64,000 nucleotides of DNA from Orientallactaga sibirica (GCA_036365145.1 JAEOAD010000015.1:40583001-40647000); one strand, 5' to 3'; positions 22,390 to 35,599 are shown, numbered from the stretch's first letter. Made by a program: numbers and translations. Notes: generated by a model not told the origin, from the sequence alone.

Positions 22390-24562
22390 TTTTATTTTTA
22401 TTTTATTATTTATTTTTTTATTATTGACAACTTCCATAATTATAGACAATAACCCATGGTAATTCCCTCCCTCCCCCCACTTTCCCCTTTGAAACTCCTC
22501 TCCATCATATTCCCTCCCCCTCTCAATCAGTCTCTCTTTTATTTTGATGTCATGATCTTTTCCTCCTATTATGATGGTCTTGTTTAGGTAGTGTCAGGCA
22601 CTGTGAGGTTATGAATATCCAGGCCATTTTGTGTCTGGAGGAGCACATTGTAAAGAGTCCTATCCTTCCTTTGTCTCTTACATTTTTTCCACCAACTCTT
22701 CCACAATGAACCCTAAACCTGGGAAGGTAGGTTTGAGATGTTTCAGTGCTGAGCACTCCTCTGTCACTTCTTTTTAGCACCTTTCCTTTACTCAATCTTT
22801 TCTCCTAACCTCACTTAGGCCATTTTATTCCCATTAATCTGTTGCCTCTTTGCTCTATTCAGTGTCCTTTGCTGTACAAACGCTTTGTAATTTCATGAGG
22901 TCCCAGCAGTTGGTCTATGGTTTTATTTCCTGAGCAACTTGGGTTATATTCAGAATTTTTTTTGCCAAGACCAATATGTTGAAGGGTTTCCTCTACTTTT
23001 TCCTCTAGCAGTTTCAGAGTTTCAGGTCTGATATTAAGGTCTTTTTTTATTTTTTATTTTTTTATTTTTCGAGGTAGGGTCTCACTCTAGCCCAGGCTGT
23101 TTTGGAATTAACTATGTAGTCTCAGGGTGGCCTTGAACTCTCCGCAACCCTCCTACCTCTGCCTCCTGAGTGCTGAGATTAAAAGTGTATGCCACTACGC
23201 CTGGCTGATATTAAGGTCTTTGATCCATTTGGACTTAATTCTTGTATTCTAGTGCTCTCACTTTTAGTTCAGGCTGACCTGGAATTCATTATGTAGTCTC
23301 AGGGTGGCCTTGAACTCATGGCAATCCTCTGCCTCTGCCTCCTGAGTGCTGGGACTAAAGGTGTGCACCATCACACCCGGCTGAGATAAAGATCTATTTT
23401 CTAATGTGTTTTTAAAAAATATATTTTATTTATTTATTTGAGGGAGAAAGAGGCAGAGAGAGAGAGAGAGAGAATGGGCATGCCAGGGCCTCCAGCCACT
23501 ACAAACGAACTCCAGACATGTGTGCCCCTTGTGTATCTGGCTTACATGGGCCCTAAAGATTTGAACTGGGATTCTTTGGCTTTGTAGGCAAACACTTTAA
23601 CCACTAAACTATCTCTCCAGCCCAAGGGTCTGTTTTCATCCTTCTACAGATACATATCCAGTTTTCCTAGCACCATTTGCTGTCTTTCCTCCAATGAGTA
23701 TTTTTGTCAAAGATCAGGTGGCTATAGCTACCCAGACTTACATCTGGGTCCTCTATTCTGTTCCATTGATCGACATGTCTGTTTTTGTGCCATTACCATG
23801 CTGCTTTTGTTACTATGGCTCTGTAATATAGGTTAAAATCAGGTATGGTGATACCACCAACCTTATTTTTGCTGCTTAAATTTTTTTTAGATATTTGAGG
23901 GTTTTTGGATTTTTTTTTTTTTTTTTTTTTTTTTTGGTTTTCGAAATAGCGTTTCACTCTAGCTCAGGCTGGCCGGGAATTCACTATATTGTCTCAGGGT
24001 GGCCTCAAACTCATGGCAATCCTACCTCTGCTTCCCAAGTACTTGGATTAAAGGCGTGTGCCACCATGCACGGCTTGGATTGTTTTTTTTATTTAAGTGA
24101 AGAATGCCATTAGAATTTTGATGGGGATTGCATTAAATGTGTAGATTGCTTTTGGTAAGATTGTCATTTTCACAATATTGATTCTTCCAATCCAAGAACA
24201 AAGGATGTCTTTCCATTTCCTAGTGTCTTCTGCAATTTCTCACTTGAGTGTTTTAAAGTTTTCATTGTAGAGATCCTTCCTTTCCTTGGTTAGGTTTATT
24301 CCAAGGTACTTTATTTTTCTGAGGCAATTGTGAATGGGAGTGATTCTCTGATTTCATCCTTTGTGTGTTTGTTGTTAGCATATAGGAAAGGTACTGATTT
24401 CTGTGTGTTTATTTTGTGTCCTCCTACATGGCTATAGGTGTTTATCAGCTCTAACAGTTTGCTAGTAGGGTCTTTAGGGTCCTTTATGTATAGAATCATA
24501 TCATCTGCAAATAATGATAACTTGATCTCTTCCTTTCCAATTTGTATCCCTTTTATATGTCT
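22390..24562 (-). mobile_element. L1 3' UTR plus ORF2 3' portion, antisense, interrupted by SINEs
   Basis: Read on the minus strand from 24562 down to 22390, the sequence runs from the reverse-transcriptase region of L1 ORF2 to the 3' UTR. At 24311-24499 a frame reads MILYIKDPKDPTSKLLELIN and on to SLPFTIASEK, typical of mammalian L1 reverse transcriptase. Later blocks (23640-23880, 24085-24300, 22850-23040) correspond to the ORF2 C-terminal half with stops and frameshifts. SINEs are nested: B1 23045-23205 (-), B1 23262-23383 (-), DIP 23410-23623 (-) and B1 23912-24075 (-). The copy is 5'-truncated and dead. It anchors the identity of the other L1 3' UTR fragments in the window. Confidence 0.85.
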
Positions 24563-24569
24563 CTTTTCT

Positions 24570-25352
24570 TTTCTTTCTTTTTTTTTTTTTTCCGAGGTAG
24601 GGTCTCGCTTTAGCCCAAGCTGACCTGGAATTCACTATGTAGTCTCAGGGTGGCCTTGAACTCATGGCTATCCTCCTACCTCTGCCTCCCGAGTGCTGGG
24701 ATTAAAGGTGTGTGCCACCACGCCTGGCAATTTCTATTTTTTTTTAAATTATTTATGAGGGAGAGAAATAGGCAGGGAGGGAGAGAGAAAGAGAGACAGA
24801 GAGTGAGCAAATGGGCATGCCAGGGCCTCCAGCCACTACAAACAAACTCTAGATGTGTGCGCCTTTTAATACATCTGGCTTACTTGGGTCCTGGGGAATT
24901 GAACCTAGGTCCTTTGGCTTCGCAGGCAAGTGCCTCAACCACTAAGCCATCTCTCCAGTCCATAAGTTCTATTTTTAAATTTCATTAAATTATTTTTTCT
25001 TTCTTTTTTTCCAGGTAGGGTCTTGCTCTAGCTCAGGCTGACCTAGAATTCACTATGTAGTTTCAGGCTGGCCTTGTACTCATGGTGATCCTCCTACCTC
25101 TGCCTCCCAAGTGCTGGGATTAAAGGTGAGTGCCACCACGCCTGGGTTTAATTCAATTTATTTGAAAGAGAGAGAGAGAAACAGGAAGAGAAAGTGAGAG
25201 AATGGGTACGTCAGGGCCTTCAACCATTTTAAACACACTCCAGACACATGCACCACCTTGTACATATGGCTTATGTGGGTCCTGGGAAATCGAACTTAGG
25301 TCCTTAGCTTCCCAGGCAACTGCCTTAACTACTAAGCCATCTCTCCAGCCCT
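24570..25352 (-). repeat. Antisense SINE cluster
   Basis: B1 24585-24728, DIP 24745-24960, B1 25005-25146 and DIP 25152-25352, alternating. Confidence 0.8.
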
Positions 25353-25437
25353 CAACCATTATATTTATTTATTTATTTATTTTGGTTTTTCAAGTTTTCG
25401 AGGTGGGGTCTCACTCTAGCTCAGGCTGACCTGGAGT

Positions 25438-26670
25438 TCACTATGTAGTCTCAAGGTGGCCTTGAACTCATGGCAATCCTCCTACCTCTGCCTCCTGAGT
25501 GCTGGGATTAAAGGTGTGGGCCACCACACCCAGCTCAACCATTATTTTTAAATCATAATTTGTGGTTCTCCTTCCATCCTAATGCTCTTCCTCTAATTCA
25601 TCCTCTTGTTAGCTTCTGGTCTCTACTAGAGTTTGCTTATCATCACCTGCTAGCTTATAGAATGTTCTTTTTTTTTTTTTTTTTTGTTTTTCGAGGTAGG
25701 GTCTCACTCTGGTCCAGGCTGACCTGGAATTAACTATGTAGTCTCAGGGTGACCTCGAACTCTCGGCGATCCTCCTACCTCTGCCTCCCGAGTGCTGGGA
25801 TTAAAGGCGTGTGCCACCACGCCCGGCTAGAATGTTCTTAAGATGCCCACTAGCCATGGAGGAAAGAAGGTCTGTATATTAGCAACCATATAAAGCAGAA
25901 TAAGTCTGAGGAATAAGAAGCAAAATGCTCTGAGAGTTCAGTGGTGAACTTTCTCGAAAAAGTCATTGTTGCAGTCTTTGTGTTGCTAGCAGAAAATACC
26001 CATCCAAAAGCAGTTTATGAGAGGAAAGGGTTTATGTTGACTTACAGACACAAAGGGAAGCTCCATGATGGCAGAAGAAAACATATCATGAGTAAAGGCA
26101 GACGACAGCAGCAGGGAGAGTGTGCCAAACACTGGCAAGGGGAAGCTGGAAATAGCACCCATAAGCCCACCCCCAACAATACACCTCCTCCAGGAGGATC
26201 CAAGTCCCAAATTGCCACCAGCTGGGGACCTAGCATTCAGAATACATAAATTTATGGGGGACACCTGAAGCAAGCCACCACAGTCATGTTTAGTCATGTT
26301 AGGTTAGATCTTTAAGTCCCAAATGTTCACTATGTAGTCTCAAGGTGGCCTTGAACTCATGGCAATCCTCCTACCTCTGTCCTCCTGAACATTGGGATTA
26401 AAGGTGTGGGCCACCACACCCAGCTCAACCATTATTTTTAAATCATAATTTGTGGTTCTCCTTCCATCCTAATGCTCTTCCTCTAATTCATCCTCTAATG
26501 GTCTCACTAGAGTTTGCTTATCATCACCTGCCAGCTTATAGAATGTTCTTTTTTTTTTTTTTGGTTTTTTGGTCTTCCAGGCTGAGAATTAACTATTATC
26601 TCAGGGTGACCTCCCGAAAGTGCTGGGATTAAAGGCGCAGCCACCACGCTAGTCATGTTAGGCAGATCTT
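25438..26670. repeat. Tandem duplication with a degraded second copy
   Basis: Unit 1 begins TTCACTATGTAGTCTCAAGG at 25438 inside an antisense B1; unit 2 begins with the same bases at 26327. Both continue through 'accattatttttaaatcataa', 'tcctaatgctcttcctctaa' and a second antisense B1 (25668-25828 and 26548-26650). Unit 2 has many small deletions and lacks the middle of unit 1 (about 25835-26290), rejoining at TAGTCATGTTAGG. The original unit was about 889 bp. Confidence 0.75.
25955..26285. repeat. Unclassified interspersed repeat
   Basis: GAAAGGGTTTATGTTGACTT at one end and 'ggggacacctgaagcaagcc' at the other resemble the layout of the blocks at 33230-33720 and 53775-54360. I recognise the type as a mammalian interspersed repeat but cannot name the family. 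Confidence 0.4.
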
Positions 26671-26826
26671 TTCCCAATATATATACATACATATATATAT
26701 ATATATATATATTGGTTTTTCAAGGTAGGGTCTCACTCTAGCTCAGGCTGTCCTGGAATTCACTATGTAGTCTCAGGGTGGCCTCGAACTCACAGTGATC
26801 CTCCTACCTCAATTTTAGGCAGATCT
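26650..26826 (-). repeat. 5'-truncated antisense B1 with AT-rich tail and 14-bp target duplication
   Basis: TTAGGCAGATCTTT flanks the element on both sides (about 26658-26671 and 26813-26826). Inside are (TA)n/(TACA)n tail sequence at 26678-26712 and the B1 body at 26713-26811. Confidence 0.75.
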
Positions 26827-27485
26827 TTGAAGAAAGGCTTTTAATGAGTAGAGGAGGAAGGAAAAGGTATAGGCTGGGCATAGAGACCCACATGTCCAAG
26901 TCATAGATGGGCAAAGATACTGTCTTAGATGGTCAGCATGGTCTGTTGGAAGGTGAAGAGGGGGGACAGATTCTAAAGTGACTCAAGGATGAGTTTGGAC
27001 TTAGTTTGCCAGGGATAGAGTGACAGAGTCACAACTGTATTTTCAAGTGGTGCCCTGGCTGCAATGGGAGAGCAAGAGGTTTGATGTGGGACAATCCAGA
27101 GAGCTGTAACAGTTGGCTGAGTACTGGTGAGGCCTTAGGAATGGAAACAAGGAGGGGAAGATGACAGAGATGTAGGAAGAAACAGAGGATGTTCTAGCTA
27201 TGCCCTAAGGATCTTCAGGGAACATAGAGGACTTGCCCAAATATGGCCACAGTGAGATCATACTGTTGACTTCTGAAATTGGGCTTTGGGAGATTGAGGC
27301 CAGCTATTTTCAGTCCTACTCCACAGATACACTTTCAGAGAAGAGGTGGACCAGAAGTACATGGTCTGCCCTGGGAACCCTCCTGTGTTGACATTTGAGA
27401 AATGCACAAAATTCCATCAGCTTTGGATATTTTAGCCAACATGCTACTCTTCAGGGAGTAGCTTTCTGAGCAGGGATTTATTTCT
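26827..27485. other. Unique intergenic DNA
   Basis: No repeats or gene recognised. Confidence 0.5.
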
Positions 27486-27489
27486 TCTT

Positions 27490-28657
27490 TTTAAAAAATA
27501 TTTTTATTTATTTACAAGCAGAGAGAAAGAGAAAAAAAAAAGAGAGAGACAGAGAATGGCCATGCCAGGCCCTCTAGCCACTGCAAACAAACTCCTGATG
27601 CACATGCCACTTTGTGCATCTGGCTTTATGTGGGTACTAGGGAATTGAACCCTGGGTCATTAGGCTTTGCAGGCAAGCACCTTAACCACTGAGCTTCTCT
27701 CCAGCCCCAGAACAAGGATTTCTTAGGCCTTTCAGGGAACTTGAATTGAGAGGTGGAATGTTAGTTTTAGCCCTGTAAATTTGCAGCAGAGGGCTGGAGA
27801 GATGGTTTAGCGGTTAAATGTTTGCCTGTGAAGCCTAAGGACCCTGGTTCGAGGCTCAATTCTCCAGGACCCATGTAAGCCAGATGCACAATGGAGTGCA
27901 CACATCTGGAGTTCGTTTGCTGTGGCTGGAGGCCCTGGCACGTCCATCTCTCTCTCTCTCTCTACCTGCCTACTTCTGTGTCTTTCTCTCAAATAAATAA
28001 ATTTTAAAAAATTTTAAAAATTGCAGCAGATAAGGCTATGATTCCCACATAATCATTTCAAAGGGCTGCTTTGGCCCAGGTATGGTGGCGCACGCCTTTA
28101 ATCCCAGCACTTGGGAAGCAAAGGTAGGAGGATCGCCGTGAGTGCAAGGCTACCCTGAGACCTCAGAGTGAATTCCAGGTCAGCCTGGGCTAGAGTGAGA
28201 CCCTACCTCAAACCCACCCCCTCAACCCCCCCAAAAAAGGCTGCTTTGGTATTGTAAGTGATCTATTTGCCTAAAGAATGAAATCAAATATCTTCGAAAA
28301 TTTGATAATTTGGGGAATCCTGGGTGTCAAGCTACTGGTTCCCTTCAGAAAGGAAATACAATCCAGGCTCCTGCAAGTTTCCAGATGTAGGGGCCTAGTT
28401 AGCTGGGTCATAGCATCTACATCATGAGGCATGGAGTGGGATACTCCTGTCTGTAATGTGGGTGACTGTCAGCGACTTCCTGTGTAACATTTTTAAAAAA
28501 TTTTTAATTTTTTTTGTTTTAGGTAGGTTTTTCATTCTAGCTCAGGCTGACCTGGAATTCACTATGTAGTCTCAGGGTGGCCTCAAACTCACGGTGATCC
28601 TCCTACCTCTGCCTCCCAAGTGCTGGGATTAAAGGCATGAGCCACCATGCCCGGCTC
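27490..28657. repeat. SINE cluster
   Basis: DIP 27490-27708 (-), DIP 27790-28020 (+; flanking TTTGCAGCAGA at 27780 against ATTGCAGCAGA at 28020 is its target duplication), B1 28076-28240 (+), B1 28510-28656 (-). 28241-28500 and 28660-29190 are unique. Confidence 0.8.
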
Positions 28658-29194
28658 TGTGTAGCTTTCTGATTATCAGAAAGTCTTGTGCCTAGACTTT
28701 GGGGTGGAAGGAGTTTTAGAGAGAGGCCCAATAGAATATTATTATAATAGCCCAGCTGAGCATTTTCCGGCTACCAGCATTTTTACCCACATTAGCTAAT
28801 TAACTGATGGCTTGTCTAAGTGGAGATGAAGCACGGTAGGAGACAGCAAACTCAAGCCAGATCACACTTCTAGGGTCTGGAGGAGACTCATAACGTGACT
28901 GCAGTACCAGAGCCAGAGCATTTGTGTGTTTGGACAAGAACTAATGGACAGGAGCTAATTGACAGGCTTTTGGGTCCTGTGCATGATGGTCAGCTGATTT
29001 ATCTGCAACACTATGATAAATGCCCTATTCAGTCCAGGGGCAGTCACGGCTCAGAGAGACCCAGTCAGACCCTATTACTGATCTGATGACAAGTGCACAG
29101 GGTGTTAGCTGCTTCAGCACAGATGTCTTCTCTGGAGAGCGCTCTCTGTGTCCAGCAGACAGAATGAGATTCTTCATGGTAGAAATGTCACTTA

Positions 29195-31485
29195 TGGGAC
29201 GGGCATGATGGTACACGCCTTTTATCCCAGCACTTGGGAGGCAGAGGTAGGAGGATTGCCATGAGTTCGAGACTACCCTAGAATACAGAGTGAATTCCAC
29301 ATCAGCCTGGGCCAGAGTGAGACCCTACCTGGAAAAACCAAAATATAAACAAACAAACAAATAACAAAAAAAGAAATGTCACTTATGATTTTTGTTTTTG
29401 TTTTTTGAGTTAGGATCTTGTTCTAGCCCAGGCAGCTTTCCAATATACTCTGCAGTCTCAGGATGGCCTCAATTTTTATGACAATCCTCCTACCTCGGCC
29501 TCCCAAGTGTTGGCATTAAAGGTGTGTGCCACCTCATCCAGTTTATATTTATGATTTTGTTTTTGTTTTTGTTTTTATTTTCTGAGGTGAGTTTTCCCTC
29601 TAGCCCAGGCTGACCTGGAATTCACTATGTATTCTTAGGCTGGCTTTGAACTCATGGCAATCCTCCTACCTCTGTCTCCTAAATGCTGGGATTAAAGGTG
29701 TGCACTACCATGCCTGGCTCACTTGTTTTTTTTTTTTTTTTAATAGAAGAAATTCTCACATTTATCAAGCAATAAATGCTTAGGTTGTTTTTTTTTTTTT
29801 TTGGGGGGGTAGGGTTTCATTCTAGCTCAGACTGACCTGAAATTCATTATGTAGTCTCAGGGTGGCCTCGAACTCACAGCGATCCTCCTACCTCTGCCTC
29901 CCAAGTGCTGGGATTAAAGGCGTGCACCACCAAGCCTGGCAATAAATTCTTATATTTGCCTATTTTGGATTAAAAGAAAACATAAGACAGGAGTAATAGC
30001 TCACACCTGTAATCCCAGCACTTGGAACACTGACACAGGAGAATTGCCATCCGTTTAAGGATAGCCTGGGCTACTTAGTGAATTACAAGTCATCCTAAAC
30101 TATCAAGTAACACAGACTCTTAAAAAAAAATAGAGGCTGGGTGTGGTGGCACATGCCTTTAATCCCAGCACTCAGGAGGCAGAGGTAGGAGGATCGCTGT
30201 GAGTTCGAGGCCACCCTGAGACTACATAGTGAATTCCAGGTCAGCCTGGACTAGAGTGAAACCCTATTTGAAAAACCAAAAATAAATAAATAAATAAGAA
30301 GAGGCCTGGCTTAACAGTTAAGGTGCTTGCCTGTAAAGCAATAGGACCTTGGTTTGATTCCCCAGTACCCACATAAGCCAGATGTACAAGGGGGTGCATG
30401 CATCTGGAGTTTGCAATGGCTAGAGGCCATGGCACGCCCATTCTCTCTCTGTCTCTCTCTCTCTGCTTGCAAATAAATAAATAAGAAAAAATATTTTATT
30501 TATTTATTTATTTGAGAGAAAGAGGTAGATAGAGAAAGAGAATGGACATGCCAGGGCCTCCAGCCACTGCAAACAAACTCCAGACGCATGCACCCCCTTG
30601 TGCATCTGGCTTACTTGGGTCCTGGGGAATCGAACCAGGTTCCTTAGGCTTTGCAGGCAAACGCCTTAACTGCTTCCCCAGCCCTGAAAAAGTTACTAAA
30701 ATAAATAAGAAGAGCCGGGCATGGTGGTACATGCCTTTAATCCCAGCACTCAGGAGGCAGATGTAGGAGGATCGCTGTGAGTTCAAGGCCACCCTGAGAC
30801 TACATAGTGAATTCCAATTCAGCCTGAGCTAGAGTGAGACCCTACCTCAAAAGAAGAAGAAAAAGAAGGAGGAGGAGGAGGAGGGAAGGTGGGTAAGGTG
30901 GAGCATGCCTTTAATCCCAGCACTTGGGAGGCAGAGGTTGGAGGATCACCATGAGTTTGAGGCCATCCTGAGACTACATAATGAATTCCAGGTCAGACTG
31001 AGTGAAACCCTATTTCGAAAAAAACAAAAAAAATTTTTTTTAGAAGAAAGAATAGTTAATTAAAAAAAAAAAAAAAAAAAAAAAGAGGGCCAGGCATGGT
31101 GGTGCATGCCTTTAATCTCAGCATCAGAAGGCAGAGGTAGGAAGATTGCTGTGAGTTCAAGGCCACCCTGAGACTACATAGTGAATTCCAGGTCAGCCTT
31201 GGCTAGAGTGAGACCCTACCTCGAAAACCAAACCAAAACAAAACAAAAGACAATAAAAAGTAGTGACTATATTGGGTTAGAGAGATGGCTTAGCCATTAA
31301 GGTACTTGCCTGCAAAGCCAAAGGACTCAGGTTTGATTTTCTAGGACTCATGTAAGCCAGATGCACAAGGTGACACAGGTGTCTGGAGTTCATTTGCTGA
31401 AGGCCTGGGCATGTCTATTCTCTCTCATTCTATCTGCATCTCTTCTCTCTCTCTCTCTCTCTCTCTCTCAAATAAAATAAGTAAA
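29195..31485. repeat. SINE cluster
   Basis: B1 29197-29370 (+; flanked by AGAAATGTCACTTATG on both sides), B1 29390-29542 (-), B1 29560-29720 (-), B1 29785-29940 (-), an old B1 29990-30130 (+), B1 30136-30280 (+), DIP 30302-30485 (+), DIP 30492-30685 (-), B1 30714-30855 (+) with a GAA/GGA tract, B1 30890-31020 (+), B1 31087-31240 (+), DIP 31272-31480 (+). Confidence 0.8.
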
Positions 31486-31489
31486 GTAG

Positions 31490-32085
31490 TGAATATATTT
31501 TCTGTCAGCTCAGATTCTGAGAAACTGCATCCTGCCTCTCCCTAATTCTCAAATTCAGTAAGTTGGGTGCAGCTGAGCATCTCATTCTGCTTGTAGGGTG
31601 ACCACATGACTTAGACCTGATTAGAACATTCCCTTTAACTGGACTCAATCATTTGTTCTGGGGTGATCACATGACCCAAAGTAGGTCAATGAGACTCAAC
31701 CCCTGAATTTTATGCAACTGCGTGGTGAAATTTGTGCTGTGCTGGGTGGAATTGCTATTGGTGTAGAATGCAAACCTGGAGCTGCTGGATGTATCTTTGG
31801 GGAAGCATCTGAGGTCAGGAGAGCTGAGAATGAGTCTAGTCATGTTAACATTGCTTGAGCACCTCTACTCTCTATCCTTGAAGTAAAACTATCCTTTAGC
31901 CAAAGATACTTTTTAGTCACTTATAAGTAAAAGTCATGCTATGACAACAGTGATACTGAGCCATGAGAGACTCAAGTTTGAAGTCCCTTTACAATTGCAG
32001 CAATTTTTCTTAATTTCAATAAAAAGTCGATGACATGTAATATCACACAGTGCATAAACAAGGGCCATTAGAAGATCTCTACTAT
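31490..32085. other. Unique intergenic DNA
   Basis: No gene or repeat recognised. Confidence 0.45.
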
Positions 32086-32089
32086 TGTA

Positions 32090-32172
32090 GTTGTTATTGA
32101 TGCTGAGGATTGAACCTAGAGTCTCAGGCATGCTAAGCATGCACTCTATGACTGAGCTATATCTCAGGACAT
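32090..32172 (-). repeat. Antisense ID-type SINE
   Basis: GAGGATTGAACCTAGAGTCT and 'gcatgcactctatgactgag' are the reversed ID element. Confidence 0.65.
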
Positions 32173-32224
32173 AGAATGTCTCAAACAACTGGTTTCATTC
32201 TATCGATTATGAGAAATTACAAGC

Positions 32225-33030
32225 AGGCTGGAGAGATGGCTTAGCAGTCAAGGCACTTGCCTGCAAAGCCAAAGGACCCAGGTTCAAGTCCCTAGAACCT
32301 ATGTAAGCCAGAGATATACAAGGTGGCACATGTGTCTGGAGTTTGTTTATAGGGTTAGAGGCCCTGGTGCACCCATTCTCTGTCTACTTCTTTCTTTCTC
32401 AAGTAAATAAAATATAATTAAAAAGAAATTATAAGCAAGCACAATACTTATGAAAAAACTATTCCAGGCTCATAAAAAACCTTTAGCTTTCTCAGCTGGG
32501 CGTGGTGGTGCACAGCTCTAATCCCAGCACTCAGGAGGTAGAGGCAGGAGGATCACCATGAGTTCGAGGCCACCTTGAGACTACATAGTTAATTCCAGGT
32601 CTTCCAGGTCAGCCTGGACCAGAGTGAGACCCTACCTCAAAAAACCAAAAAAAAAAAAGCCACGCCTTTAATCCCAACACTCCGGAGGCAGAGTTAGGAG
32701 GATCGCTGTGAGTTCAAGGCCACCCTGAGACTACATAGTTAATTCCAGGTCAGCCTGGGCCAGAGTGAGACTCTACCTCGAAAAACCAAAAAAAAAAAAA
32801 GGCTAGAGAGATAGCTTAGCGGGTAAGCACTTGCCTGTGAAGCCTAAGATCCCCGGTTCGAGGCTCAATTCCCCAGTACCCACATAAGCCAGATGCACAA
32901 GGTGGCACATTCATCTGGAGTTTGTTTGCAGTGGCTGGGGGCCCTGGTGCGCCCATTCTCTCTCTTTCTTTCTCTCTCTCTTTCTCCCTTTCTGTGTCTC
33001 AAATAAACAAATAAAAATAAAAACTTTTAA
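32225..33030 (+). repeat. SINE cluster, all sense
   Basis: DIP 32225-32430, B1 32490-32655, a B1 lacking its first bases 32657-32800, and DIP 32803-33030. Confidence 0.8.
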
Positions 33031-33229
33031 AAAACACACAAAAAACCTTTAGCTTTCTAAAACTGGCATTTGACATTATCAGGGCCAATCCAAGGCACCA
33101 AATCAGAAGCATAAAATCCAGAAGGAAGTCAATTACTTGACTGCCAAACACTCACCCTTTTGAGAGTTCCAGGCCTTGGTAGCTTTGTGAGTTGCTTGGC
33201 TTATACTTGTCCTAGCAGTTTTTGTTCCT

Positions 33230-33720
33230 GTCAGTTTTGAGGATACTGTGTGAGACAAATCAACTAATAATGGCAAAAGTTTTACTGTGACACAATTTTG
33301 GAGGTTCCAGTTGCTTTTGGTAGTGCTCATGGCTTCCATTGTGTGTGGTGGAGCAAAAACACTCACTGCAATGCATAGGCAGGATGCTAATTAGGAAGAC
33401 AGAGAAAAGACTGGGGTACTTCAAAGGCATAACCCCAATGAGCTGAAAACCTTTTGCTAGGCCCCACCTCTTAAAGTTTCTATCATCTCCCAGTAATGCC
33501 AAGATGGGAACTAAGTCCATCATGGATCTTTGAAAGACATTTTATTTATGTATTTTATTTTGTTAAGGTTGAGAGAGATTTTATTATAGCTTAAAGCTTT
33601 AGAAGAGGGAAAAGGGGACTTAAGCCTCGCACATAAGGGAAGGAAGCAAGGTGGAACTCTTGCCCAGGGAGGCAAGAAGGGTGGTTATCTTGGGTGACAC
33701 TTTAAATCCAAACTACCACA
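33230..33720. repeat. Unclassified interspersed repeat
   Basis: Contains 'aggccccacctcttaaagtt' and 'ccaagatgggaactaagtcc', and ends 'cactttaaatccaaactacc'. This is the same kind of layout as 25955-26285 and 53775-54360. Family not identified; an (ATTT)-rich piece splits it near 33535-33565. Confidence 0.35.
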
Positions 33721-33754
33721 GATACTATGTCAGAAAAAGAAAAAAGAAAAATCT

Positions 33755-33901
33755 AAGCCGGGCGTGGTGGCGCACGCCTTTAATCCCAGCACTTGGGAGG
33801 CAGAGGTAGGAGGATCGTCGCGAGTTCAAGGCCACCCTGAGACTACATAGTTGATTCCAGGTCAGCCTGGACCAGAGTGAGACCCTACCTTGAAAACCAA
33901 A

Positions 33902-33933
<32 letters not shown>

Positions 33934-33970
33934 AAAAAGAAAAGAAAAAAAAAGAAAAGGAAAAGAAAAT
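33755..33970 (+). repeat. Sense B1 with long A/GAAAA tail
   Basis: Starts GCCGGGCGTGGTGGCGCACG, a little-diverged copy; the tail expanded to an A-rich microsatellite to 33968. Confidence 0.9.
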
Positions 33971-34860
33971 CTATTGCTTTTGTTTATATAAACATATCTG
34001 ATGGTAAGGTGTAACACTATTAAAAAACCAGAGTTATTTCCTCCAAAGTGGGAAATCACAGGTAAATTCTGAGACAGCAGATGTGTCAGGTTCTAGATTA
34101 CTTATTTACCCATATGCTTCCTAGGGCTAGGCTGGGTGTTTCTGGTACCTGGCCACTATAAGTCTCACTCTTGTTCTCCCTCTCCCTTTCTCTCTTTGTC
34201 CTTCCTTTCTCTTTCCTTCCCCTCCCCCTCTCTTTCTTGAGATAGGGTCTTAGTATGTTGCTTACACTCATCTTTAATTACAGGACTCAGGTGATCCTCT
34301 TACTTCCTGCCTCAGAGTAGCTGGGATCACAGGTACATACCACCATTCCCAGTTGGTCTGTGAACATCAGCGGTTCTCTTTACTAGATATACTCACAGGC
34401 CACTGAGGATGAAGCTCTGAAGCAGGTCTAGCAGAGAGCTTCTGCCTGTCTTGGCATTTGACTGTATGGTTCAAGACAGATTTTTAGTATCCCTTCCATG
34501 AGTGTGGAGTTGAAGGGAGGAGTGATGGGCAGGACTCAAGCCAAGTGTGTATATATTGTTCCCAGTGAAACAAGGTTTCCCAAGGAAGAGAACCCAAACC
34601 TCTTCCAGGGGAAACAACTTTGAGACTTCATGGGGTTATAGAGAACATTTGACACTTTTGGCTGCTTAGCATTTGAACAATGTTCTTATTTTGGAGGGAT
34701 TCTTAAATTAGATGAGAGGTAGGACCTATGAACTCTGATATGATATTGAATGTAGTTTGGGAAATAAGGCGCTATTTTAGGATTTGGGGCTACCTATTAA
34801 GCTCAAAATTGCCTTTTAAGTTTTATTTTATTTTTTTCTGATTTGTTTTTACAAAATTGC
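33971..34860. other. Mostly unique DNA with an old 7SL-like SINE
   Basis: 34236-34360 ('gagatagggtcttagtatgt' ... 'gtagctgggatcacaggtac') resembles an old antisense 7SL-derived monomer, preceded by a CT-rich tract. The rest is unique. Confidence 0.4.
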
Positions 34861-34861
34861 T

Positions 34862-35368
34862 TTTTTTTTTTTTTTTTTTTCCGAGGTAGGGTCTCACTCT
34901 AAGCCCAGGCTGACATGGAATTAACTATGTAGTCTCAGGGTGGCCTTGAACTCATGATGATCCACCTACCTCTGCTTCCTGAGTTCTGGGGCCACCACAC
35001 CCAGCTCCACTTAAGTATATATATTATTCTTCCACTTAGCAATTTTAGCCAGGTATGGTGGTGCATGCCTTTAATCCCAGCACTTGGGAGGCAGAGGTAG
35101 GAGGATCTCTGTGAGTGTGGGACCACCCTGAGACTACATAATGAATTCCAGGTCAGCCTGAGCTAGAGCGAGACCCTACCTTGAAAACAAAAACAAATCA
35201 AAACAAAACCAAAAAGCTTGGCATGGTAGCAGAACTCATGAAAAAGCCACTTCTTGGCACACTTGGTAGGCATTAGGGCTCATGAGAAAGCCCTTTTTTT
35301 TTTTTTTTTAATTTATTTTTTTTTAATTTTTATTTATTTGAGAGTGACAGAGACACAGAGAGAAAGAC

Positions 35369-35410
<42 letters not shown>

Positions 35411-35545
35411 GGCACAGTAGGGCCTCCAGCTACTGCAAACGAACTCCAGATGCATGTGCCACCTTGTGCATCTGGCTCATGTGGGTACTGGGGAATGGAG
35501 CCTTGAACTGGGGTCCTTAGGCTTCACAGGTAAGTTCTCCGGCCC
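34862..35545. repeat. SINE cluster with (GA)n
   Basis: B1 34880-35005 (-), B1 35046-35190 (+), DIP 35330-35545 (-) containing (GA)n at 35378-35407. Confidence 0.8.
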
Positions 35546-35599
35546 CAAGAAAGCCCTTTCTCAGGCACTATTCCGGATTCCTTGGGGAACAGAGAGTGA

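Noticed and set aside
24311..24499. Reverse-transcriptase-like frame as a functional gene
   Set aside because: It is an isolated 62-codon remnant of L1 ORF2 in a truncated copy interrupted by SINEs and stops.
24650..24988. Frames with recurring words such as 'SSYLCLPSAGIKG' or 'ATANELQMHAPPCASGL'
   Set aside because: These occur dozens of times in the window because they are antisense B1 and DIP SINE translations, not a protein family.
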